Positions 7,900 through 14,687 of a DNA stretch of 17,780 bases are shown here, in pieces (position 1 is the stretch's first letter; the number at the start of each line of letters is the position of its first letter). A program made the position numbers and the translations under genes. The notes below the pieces were generated by a model, which saw only the letters and a list, made by a program, of their open reading frames with translations, had not been told where the DNA came from and made no database searches. Source of the DNA: Bacteroidales bacterium UBA1182 (GTDB taxonomy: Bacteria; Bacteroidota; Bacteroidia; Bacteroidales; Bacteroidaceae); NCBI GenBank assembly GCA_002310015.1, contig DBYQ01000033.1, forward strand, positions 236 to 18,015, read 5' to 3'.

Positions 7900-7907
7900 C
7901 TGTGTTC

Positions 7908-9083
7908 TTATTTCCACTTGTAGTTGTTACGCCACAATCCGGGCAGGAAGTGGTAATAGAGCAGGTGGCGCCAGGTTACCAGGTCATGGGCTCCGGGAGC
8001 GTCATCGTCATACTCATGCTCAACGCCAAGCTCTGTAAGCTGGTTGTGCAGGGTGGTGTGACGGCCCATGAAACCGGTCTCGTACTGGCCGCCGCCAATA
8101 AACAGATAGTCTATCTTGTCATTTACGTTGGGCTCATTGACTACCGGAGTTTCACTGAGTTCAATTGCGGCACTCAGGATTCCGGCCGATCCGAATACAT
8201 CAAGGTTGCGCAGGGCAACGTACTGGGTCATACGGCCACCCATTGAAAGGCCGCTCAGAGCACGGGCATGCTTATCCTTGATACAGCTGTAGTGTGACTC
8301 TACGAACGGGATTACGCACTCAATCAGTTCCTTCTCAACCATAGGGAATGCCAGCTCAGTGTGTTGCGGATGACTGCGGGTAACCATCTGGTCATTGGGG
8401 AAGCATACTATCATCTCCTTGGCCTTGCCCTCGGCAATGACGTTGTCCAGGATCCAGTTGGCGCGACCGTGCATTACCCAGGTCTCAGTCAGGTCACCTG
8501 AACCGCCCATGAGATAGAGTACGGGGTACTTTTTCTTGGGGTTGTAATTGGCAGGAGTATAGACAATCATGTCCCTGAGACCGTTTGTAACGGTTGAGTA
8601 GTAGTAATGGGTTGTCAATGAGCCGTGCGGTACGTCCGGTTTGGGATCATACCATGCCGGCTCGTCACCGTGTACGAACAGCATGCTGAATGAAGGCATG
8701 GCTGCATGACCGGTGAACTGGTTGTTGGCGTCGATGTTCTGCACTCCGTCAATTATGATGTAGTAAAGGTAAATCTCAGGAGCCAAGGGGCCGATGGTCA
8801 ATTCCCAAACGCCGTTCTCACCCTTGGTAAAGTTGGGGCGCTGGCGGTTGTTACCTACAAACATTGAACCTGTCAGCTGGACTGTGGTGGCATTGGGAGC
8901 GTTTACGCGGAATGTCACGGTGTGGTCATCATGTACCTCAGGTGAGAGAACACGGCAGTTATAAGGAAGTATGCCTTCAGGCTCAGTGCGCTGAGGGTCA
9001 TACTGTATGTTCACTCTTGACTGCTGTGCCATCAGGGGCAGAGCGGCCAGCAACAATGTTGAAAGGAAAAGTGAGCGTTTCAT
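7908..9083 (-). CDS. Secreted CE1-family esterase with N-terminal CBM48-like domain
   Basis: A 391-aa exported carbohydrate esterase, likely feruloyl or acetyl-xylan esterase activity on plant hemicellulose. MKRSLFLSTLLLAALPLMAQQ is a signal peptide. Residues ~40-150 form an early-set/CBM48-like module (VTFRVNAPNATTVQLTG ... GVWELTIGPLAPEIYLYYI). Residues ~155-391 are the CE1 alpha/beta-hydrolase: VPHGSLTTHYYYS entry, KYPVLYLMGG oxyanion strand, nucleophile Ser280 in SGLSMGG and catalytic His366 in PGAHDLVTWR. The usual acidic residue position (FIGTGKSDF in the neighbour) reads FIGGGQYET here, so Glu may replace Asp. Its ATG overlaps the stop of the double esterase by one base (TAATG), so translation is probably coupled. 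It is clearly related to both halves of that protein and probably arose by duplication. The exact ester specificity (ferulate, acetate, other) cannot be read. Confidence 0.9.
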   Translation of the reverse strand: MKRSLFLSTLLLAALPLMAQQSRVNIQYDPQRTEPEGILPYNCRVLSPEVHDDHTVTFRVNAPNATTVQLTGSMFVGNNRQRPNFTKGENGVWELTIGPLAPEIYLYYIIIDGVQNIDANNQFTGHAAMPSFSMLFVHGDEPAWYDPKPDVPHGSLTTHYYYSTVTNGLRDMIVYTPANYNPKKKYPVLYLMGGSGDLTETWVMHGRANWILDNVIAEGKAKEMIVCFPNDQMVTRSHPQHTELAFPMVEKELIECVIPFVESHYSCIKDKHARALSGLSMGGRMTQYVALRNLDVFGSAGILSAAIELSETPVVNEPNVNDKIDYLFIGGGQYETGFMGRHTTLHNQLTELGVEHEYDDDAPGAHDLVTWRHLLYYHFLPGLWRNNYKWK

Positions 9084-11413
9084 TATTTGAAAAGTTCCTT
9101 AACGGTCAATTCAAGATAATCGCGGCAGTTCATCCATGTGTGGCCGCCTTCAGGATTGTAGAAGGTATGCTTGAGACCGTTGTCAGTCAAATACTTGTCA
9201 AGACCAAGTGACTGCTGGATAAGGAAGTCTGACTTACCGGTACCCAGGAACATGAACTTGAGTTTCTTCTGCAGGTCCTTGATGGTAGCGTATGTGCCGT
9301 CCTTGAAGGCGCTTTCATATTCACTGGCGCTGAAAATGGCGGGAGCGTATGCGGCTACATAGTGGAACTTGTCAGGGTTGCCAAGTCCTGCTGCCAATGT
9401 CTGGCGGCCACCCAGTGAGAAACCGGCGATGGCGCGGTTATCGGCATCCTTGAGAACATTGTAATTTGACTCGATGAAAGGAATAACCTCCTCTACAAAC
9501 TCCTTGGTGGTGAGAACTACATCAGTGGCGTTGTATGACTGAGCCTTGCCCTGGAGTATCATCTCAGGATAGGGGTTTGCATAAGGCATAACCACAATCA
9601 TGCGCTTGGCCTCTCCCTTGGCAATCATGTTGTCCAGGATGTTGTTCATCTGGCCAACCTTGAACCATGTCTCATAGGTATCGGTCATACCGTGAATCAG
9701 ATAGAGAACGGGGAGTTTCTCCTTGCCGTTGGGGTCATAACCGGCGGGAGTATAGACGCACATGGGGCGCTCTATGCCGCAGGCCTTTGAGAAGTAGTAG
9801 CGGTATGATACCTTGCCGTGGGGTACATCCTGGATGTCCTGAACAGAAGGAGCGGCACCGCGCACGTCAACAAGGCTGTACTTGAAGTTCTCGTTGGGGA
9901 ATATGTGCATGTTGTTGGGGTCAGCCACCTGTGTGCCGTCAATCTGGAAGGCATAAGGATAGATATCGGGAACATCGGGCTTTACAGTGATGCTCCATAC
10001 GCCACGGTCATCCTTCTGCATAGGCTTGGTGCCGTTGAACATCTGGCACTCAAGTTCAACTTTCTCAGCATTGGGGGCCTGGCAACGGAATGTCACACTG
10101 CCGTCCTCATTGTATTCAGGTGATTTTACGCCTGCGGGGAAGAGGCTTGACATGAGAGAACCAGTAAGGCGTGAAGGCTCTGCACCGCCCAGCTTCTCCA
10201 AGCGTACCTTCTCGGCCTCCTCAAGGCTCATGCTCTTGGCTACTGCTGCGTCAATGACCTTCTGGTCCTGGAACAGCAGCGGGAATGACTTCTCTAACCA
10301 GTAGCGGGCGTTCATCCATGTGTGGCCGTACTTATCGTGAGTGAATACCTTTACGTTCTTGATGTTGTGACGGTCAAGCATCTGCATCAGGTCCTTTGAG
10401 TTTCCATAGAGGAAATCATCGGTGCCAATGCCAAGCCAGAACAGATGAACCTTCTTGTTGAAAGCCTCTGAATCCTCAAACTGGCTGTCGCGAACCTGGG
10501 TGAATGAGCTGTATGAGCACAGGTATGAGAACTTGTCCAGGTTGGCAAGTCCGATGGCCATACCCTGGTTGCCGCCGCGTGAGAAACCGCCAATACCACG
10601 GTGGTCAGCATCGTTGATGGTGCGGTAGTTGCTCTCTACGAAAGGCATCAGTACGTCGGTGAAATCGGTATTAAAGTTGTAGCCTCCGCCCATGCCGCCG
10701 AATCCGCCCATACCGAATCCGCCCATGCCGCCGCCTTGACGCTGGGGCTCACGCTCAGTCTTGAGCAGTGTGGCGTTTCCATAGGGGAGGACCAGGATCA
10801 TCTCCTTGGCCTTACCCTGGGCAATCAGATTGTCAAGGATAAGGTTCATCTTACCTACCTTGAAATAAACCTCCTCAGTATCAGTTGTACCGCTGATAAG
10901 GTACATAACGGGGTATTTCTTATCCTTATTCTTGGGATCATCATAGAATGGCGGGGTATAAACTATTACCGGAATGAACATCTTGAGTCCGGGTGACCAG
11001 TAGTTCAGGTAATCCACACTGCCGTGAGGAACATCCTTGAGGGCGCTCAGTTTGTCGCCGCGCATATCCAGAAGGCTGTTCTTGAAGGTTTCGTTGGGGA
11101 ACCACTCAGCGCACTGGGGGTCCATTACGCTGATGCCGTCAACCTCAAAATGATAGGGATAGATATCGGGCTCTGCAGGGCCAACAGTTACAGTCCAAAC
11201 TCCGTTTGCGCCCTTGGTCATATCAACTGCCTCACTGAACTGTGTCCAAACCTTAACTGACTTGGCGTTGTTGTTCTGATAGTTGAAAGTAACTGTGTTG
11301 TCAGCGTTTATGACGGTTGACTTGACCTGAGGTCCGAATCCGCCGGGCTGAGCCTTAACTGCTCCTGTCATGACTATGGCCAGCAGGAGTGTGAAAAACT
11401 TGATGATTCTCAT
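9083..11413 (-). CDS. Secreted tandem CBM48-CE1 / CBM48-CE1 double esterase
   Basis: A 776-aa exported esterase made of two complete copies of the same two-domain unit, about twice the usual length for the family. Signal peptide MRIIKFFTLLLAIVMTGAVKAQ. Unit 1 (~25-390): CBM48-like module, then CE1 with Ser278 in GGFSRGG and His364 in YGHTWMNARYWL. Unit 2 (~410-776): CBM48-like module, then CE1 with Ser666 in AGFSLGG and His758 in GGHTWMNCRDYL; the likely acidic residues are in GTDDFLYG and GTGKSDFL. Both units look catalytically intact, with Arg replacing the more usual Leu/Met after the first nucleophile. Unit 1 alone carries a Gly/Met/Phe-rich insert at ~224-246. It is the first gene of the esterase operon; no convincing promoter was found in the leader shared with upp. 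The likely role is removal of feruloyl or acetyl groups from xylan. The two sites may have different ester preferences; this is inference. Confidence 0.9.
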   Translation of the reverse strand: MRIIKFFTLLLAIVMTGAVKAQPGGFGPQVKSTVINADNTVTFNYQNNNAKSVKVWTQFSEAVDMTKGANGVWTVTVGPAEPDIYPYHFEVDGISVMDPQCAEWFPNETFKNSLLDMRGDKLSALKDVPHGSVDYLNYWSPGLKMFIPVIVYTPPFYDDPKNKDKKYPVMYLISGTTDTEEVYFKVGKMNLILDNLIAQGKAKEMILVLPYGNATLLKTEREPQRQGGGMGGFGMGGFGGMGGGYNFNTDFTDVLMPFVESNYRTINDADHRGIGGFSRGGNQGMAIGLANLDKFSYLCSYSSFTQVRDSQFEDSEAFNKKVHLFWLGIGTDDFLYGNSKDLMQMLDRHNIKNVKVFTHDKYGHTWMNARYWLEKSFPLLFQDQKVIDAAVAKSMSLEEAEKVRLEKLGGAEPSRLTGSLMSSLFPAGVKSPEYNEDGSVTFRCQAPNAEKVELECQMFNGTKPMQKDDRGVWSITVKPDVPDIYPYAFQIDGTQVADPNNMHIFPNENFKYSLVDVRGAAPSVQDIQDVPHGKVSYRYYFSKACGIERPMCVYTPAGYDPNGKEKLPVLYLIHGMTDTYETWFKVGQMNNILDNMIAKGEAKRMIVVMPYANPYPEMILQGKAQSYNATDVVLTTKEFVEEVIPFIESNYNVLKDADNRAIAGFSLGGRQTLAAGLGNPDKFHYVAAYAPAIFSASEYESAFKDGTYATIKDLQKKLKFMFLGTGKSDFLIQQSLGLDKYLTDNGLKHTFYNPEGGHTWMNCRDYLELTVKELFK

Positions 11414-11479
11414 AATCTGTATTTAATGTGTTAAGTTATTTTCGGGCCTTGAAGATACCCATTTTAATCAGAATAGTAG

Positions 11480-11508
11480 TTGTTTTTGTAACAAATTATG
11501 TACTTTTG
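11480..11508 (+). promoter_or_regulatory. Bacteroidetes-type promoter for upp
   Basis: TTG (11480-11482), an 18-bp spacer, then TACTTTTG (11501-11508), matching TAnnTTTG. A second -7-like box, TAATTTTG (11511-11518), lies two bases further on without a well-spaced -33. Start points would be near 11515 or 11525, giving a leader of ~60-70 nt before the upp ATG. Confidence 0.55.
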
Positions 11509-11582
11509 TTTAATTTTGCTCTGCTGCAGACAACAGAAAAAAGGCGGTAGCTGCAATTGAGGGACAACAATAAAACTACAAT

Positions 11583-12233
11583 ATGGAAGTAATTGATTTT
11601 AACAAACAGAACAGTATTCTGAACCAGTTCATCGCTGAGATTCGTGATGTAAACATTCAGAAAGACCAGATGCGTTTCCGCCGCAACCTTGAGCGTATTG
11701 GTGAGATTATGGCATTGGAGGTAAGCAAGAAACTGAATTATGTAACCAAGGAGGTTACCACTCCACTGGGTTCCACTACCATCAATGTCCCTGAGGAGGA
11801 TATAGTTCTTGGTACTGTTTTCCGCGCAGGCTTGCCTCTGCACCAGGGCTTCCACAACTATTTTGACCATTGCGAGAATGCTTTTGTATCGGCCTACCGC
11901 AAATATCTGGATGAGGTGAACTTTGACGTTCACATTGAGTATATGGCTTCACCCAAGCTTGACGGCAAGACTCTGATTCTGGTTGACCCTATGCTGGCTA
12001 CCGGAAACAGCCTTTACCTGGCTTACCGCGCGCTGCTGCTCAAGGGAACTCCCGCCAAGGTTCATCTTTGTTCTGTGATTGCTGCCCAGGCAGGTGTTGA
12101 TTACGTGTGCAAGATGTTCCCGCAGGACAATGTCACACTCTGGTGTGCCGCTGTTGACCCGGAACTGAACAGCCACGCTTACATCATTCCAGGCCTTGGC
12201 GATGCAGGTGACCTCTGCTTCGGTGAAAAATAG
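11583..12233 (+). CDS. upp: Uracil phosphoribosyltransferase
   Basis: A cytosolic pyrimidine-salvage enzyme: uracil + PRPP to UMP + PPi. It is 216 aa, close to the usual ~210. The PRPP-binding loop VDPMLATGNS begins at Asp135; the common form is DPMLATGGS, so one Gly is Asn here. The uracil-binding C-terminal motif IIPGLGDAGD is at ~201-210. FRAGLPLHQG matches the PxLRAGL region of the family, in divergent form. The ATG at 11583 is the first in the frame, and the N-terminus lines up with the family without extension. It has its own promoter and a terminator-like hairpin directly after the stop. It is divergent from the esterase operon and upstream of the GH3 gene. It is housekeeping and probably unrelated to the flanking polysaccharide enzymes. 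Confidence 0.93.
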   Translation: MEVIDFNKQNSILNQFIAEIRDVNIQKDQMRFRRNLERIGEIMALEVSKKLNYVTKEVTTPLGSTTINVPEEDIVLGTVFRAGLPLHQGFHNYFDHCENAFVSAYRKYLDEVNFDVHIEYMASPKLDGKTLILVDPMLATGNSLYLAYRALLLKGTPAKVHLCSVIAAQAGVDYVCKMFPQDNVTLWCAAVDPELNSHAYIIPGLGDAGDLCFGEK

Positions 12234-12259
12234 TACAATTGGGGTCAGGCCCCTTTTGT
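12234..12259 (+). terminator. Terminator-like hairpin after upp
   Basis: GGGGT/GCCCC stem (12241-12245 with 12249-12253, one G-U pair) with a 3-nt loop, extended by an outer TACAA/TTGTA pair (12234-12238 with 12256-12260) across a TT/TT internal loop. It is followed by TTTTGTATCATTTTT. It starts directly after the upp stop codon and lies about 40 nt before the GH3 start, so upp and GH3 are probably separate transcripts, though read-through is possible. Confidence 0.6.
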
Positions 12260-12299
12260 ATCATTTTTCTTCAAATAGTCCAATTATTAACCTATTCAT

Positions 12300-14633
12300 A
12301 TGAAAAAAACCTTATTACTGACAGCCACAGCCGTGATGTGCGGTGCAGTGGCATGGGCGCAGCCCAAACTTAGTGCCGATAACATCGATGAAGTCCTCAA
12401 AGCCATGACCCTCGAGGAGAAAGCCACCCTGATTGCAGGTGGCGGATGGGGTAGCATGAGTGCCGGATCCATGACGGCATCGGACATTGCCAATGTTCCC
12501 GGAGCTGCCGGTTCCACACAGCCTATAGCCCGCTTGGGAATACCTAAGACCATATTGGCCGACGGTCCCGCCGGACTGCGAATCAATCCTACCCGTCAGG
12601 GTGACAGCCAGACCTATTACTGCACCGGTTTTCCTGTAGGCACCGTACTGGCCTGTACATGGAATACCGAACTTGTGGAGCAGCTTACCACCGCCATGGG
12701 CCAGGAGGTCCATGAGTACGGTGTCGATGTACTGCTTGCTCCCGGCATGAACCTGCACCGTAACCCGCTTTGCGGACGTAACTTTGAGTATTTCTCAGAG
12801 GATCCCCTTTTGAGCGGTAAGATATCGGCTGCATACGTAAGGGGCGTTCAGAAGAATGACGTGGGTGTATCGGTCAAGCACTTTGCCGCCAATGACCAGG
12901 AGATAAACCGCAGTGAGAACGATGCACGCATAGGTCCGCGTGCCCTGCGTGAACTCTACCTCAAGAACTTTGAGATTACCATCCGTGAGGCCAAACCTTG
13001 GACCGTGATGTCGTCATACAACAAGCTAAACGGCAGTTACACACAGCAGAGCCATGACCTGCTTACCGGATTCCTGCGTGACGAGTGGGGATTTGAGGGT
13101 ATCGTTATGACCGACTGGGGTAACAAGGCCGGAACGGTCGATGCCGTCAAGGCCGGTAATGACCTTATGGAGCCGGGTGACCGCTCTGAGTCGCAGCGCG
13201 TCATAGAGGCTGTCAACAACGGAACTCTGGATATAGCAGACCTGGACCGTAACGTACGTCGTCTGCTGGAATACATTGTAAAGACCCCCAATTTCAAGAA
13301 GTACAAGTTCTCAAACAAGCCTGATCTGGACGGTCATGCCAAGATGGTCCGTGAAGCCGCAGCCGAGGGTATGGTACTGCTCAAGAACAGTGGCAACCTG
13401 CCTATGGAAGCCAAGGGCAGCATAGCTCTGTTTGGACTGAGTGCATACAAGTCAATTGCCGGCGGTACAGGTTCGGGTAACGTGAACAAACCTTATATCC
13501 GCAATATCAGCGAAGGTCTTGAGGCTGCCGGATTCACACTTGATTCACGCCTTACTGATTTCTACGCAAAGCATCGTGAGTATGTGGCCAGCCAGAGTGC
13601 ACTTGGTATGGGCGGTGGCCGCAACGTGATGCTGGGTGAAGCTGTATTGCCCGAGGTTGCCATCAACCGTGCTGCTGTACAGGCCTGTGCACAGCGTAAT
13701 AACGCAGCAGTAATCGTTATCGGCCGTAATGCTGGTGAGGGCGATGACCGCCGTATGGTTGATGACTTTGAACTGACCGATGTAGAGCGCGCCCTGCTGC
13801 GTGACGTATGCAACGAGTTCCATAAGGTGGGCAAGAAAGTTACCGTAGTAATGAATATAGGTGGTGTAATAGAGACTGCTTCATGGAAGGGACAGCCCGA
13901 TGCAATCCTGCTGGCCTGGACTCCCGGACAGGAGGTAGGTAATTCAGTTGCTGATGTCTTGACCGGAAAGTCCAATCCGTCCGGCAAACTCTCCATGACA
14001 TTCCCTGTATCATATCTTGACATACCGTCATCGGCCAACTTCCCCTACAACGGCCAGGTTCAGCAACAGCAGGGACGTGGCGGTTTTGGTGGCCGAAACG
14101 CAGGTAACAAAGACATTGACTACACCAACTATGCCGAGGGTATCTGGGTAGGTTACCGTTATTTCAATACCGCAGGCGTAGAGGTCTCATACCCGTTCGG
14201 TTATGGACTGAGCTACACCACATTTGAGTACAGCAAGCCCAGCGTAAAGGCCAAGGACGGCGGTTTTGAGGCAACTATCACCGTTAAGAACACCGGTAAG
14301 GTGGCAGGTAAGGAGGCCGTAGAGGTTTACGTGAGCGCTCCCGGCGGCGGACTTGTCAAGCCTGAGTCTGAGCTCAAGGCATTCGGTAAGACCCGTTTGC
14401 TCAAGCCCGGCGAGAGCCAGACCCTTACCTTCAAGGCCGATGCATATACCCTGGCCAGTTTCAATGAGGAGGCCTCAGAGTGGCAGACCGCAGCCGGCAA
14501 GTACACCGTGAAGTTCGGTGCCAGCGCAACGGATATCCGCGCCACCGCAACATTCAGCGGCAAGGCCAGGAGCTGGAAGGTAGAGAAGCTCCTGCTCCCG
14601 CAGCAGCCCGTCCAGGAGATTGCAGTCCGCTAA
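12300..14633 (+). CDS. Secreted GH3 beta-glycosidase (beta-glucosidase/beta-xylosidase type)
   Basis: A 777-aa exported exo-glycosidase removing terminal beta-linked glucose or xylose from oligosaccharides. MKKTLLLTATAVMCGAVAWAQ is a signal peptide. Residues ~25-330 are the GH3 TIM-barrel, with LLAPGMNLHRNPLCGRNFEY, SVKHFAANDQE and the nucleophile Asp272 in GIVMTDWG. Residues ~350-600 are the second alpha/beta domain; Glu480 in GEGDDRRM is the likely acid/base. Residues ~645-760 are an FnIII-like domain beginning at YPFGYGLSYTTFEY. Length and order match bacterial GH3 enzymes without a PA14 insert. A Q/G-rich loop (~587-601, VQQQQGRGGFGGRNAG) sits just before the FnIII domain. I found no TAnnTTTG box in the 66-nt gap after upp, so its promoter is not identified. 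It ends in a strong terminator shared with the convergent GH127 gene. The specificity cannot be fixed from sequence, but the context favours hemicellulose. Confidence 0.95.
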   Translation: MKKTLLLTATAVMCGAVAWAQPKLSADNIDEVLKAMTLEEKATLIAGGGWGSMSAGSMTASDIANVPGAAGSTQPIARLGIPKTILADGPAGLRINPTRQGDSQTYYCTGFPVGTVLACTWNTELVEQLTTAMGQEVHEYGVDVLLAPGMNLHRNPLCGRNFEYFSEDPLLSGKISAAYVRGVQKNDVGVSVKHFAANDQEINRSENDARIGPRALRELYLKNFEITIREAKPWTVMSSYNKLNGSYTQQSHDLLTGFLRDEWGFEGIVMTDWGNKAGTVDAVKAGNDLMEPGDRSESQRVIEAVNNGTLDIADLDRNVRRLLEYIVKTPNFKKYKFSNKPDLDGHAKMVREAAAEGMVLLKNSGNLPMEAKGSIALFGLSAYKSIAGGTGSGNVNKPYIRNISEGLEAAGFTLDSRLTDFYAKHREYVASQSALGMGGGRNVMLGEAVLPEVAINRAAVQACAQRNNAAVIVIGRNAGEGDDRRMVDDFELTDVERALLRDVCNEFHKVGKKVTVVMNIGGVIETASWKGQPDAILLAWTPGQEVGNSVADVLTGKSNPSGKLSMTFPVSYLDIPSSANFPYNGQVQQQQGRGGFGGRNAGNKDIDYTNYAEGIWVGYRYFNTAGVEVSYPFGYGLSYTTFEYSKPSVKAKDGGFEATITVKNTGKVAGKEAVEVYVSAPGGGLVKPESELKAFGKTRLLKPGESQTLTFKADAYTLASFNEEASEWQTAAGKYTVKFGASATDIRATATFSGKARSWKVEKLLLPQQPVQEIAVR

Positions 14634-14644
14634 ATTCTTTATCG

Positions 14645-14683
14645 AAAAAAGAGGGTTCCCTGATGATTGGAACCCTCTTTTTT
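14645..14683. terminator. Bidirectional terminator between GH3 and GH127-esterase genes
   Basis: Perfect 15-bp inverted repeat (14645-14659 with 14669-14683) around a 9-nt loop. Each arm has six A or T at its outer end, so both strands give a GC stem followed by a T-run. It lies 11 nt after the GH3 stop and 4 nt after the GH127-esterase stop, serving both convergent genes. Confidence 0.93.
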
Positions 14684-14687
14684 TATA

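Noticed and set aside
11485..11500. TTTTTGTAACAAATTATG as a divergent promoter for the esterase operon
   Set aside because: On the minus strand it gives only ATAATTTG, which does not fit TAnnTTTG; no usable -33/-7 pair was found for that operon.
13562..14038. Minus-strand 158-codon frame inside the GH3 gene
   Set aside because: Low-complexity Ser/Thr/Arg/Pro composition typical of an antisense shadow of a GC-rich gene.
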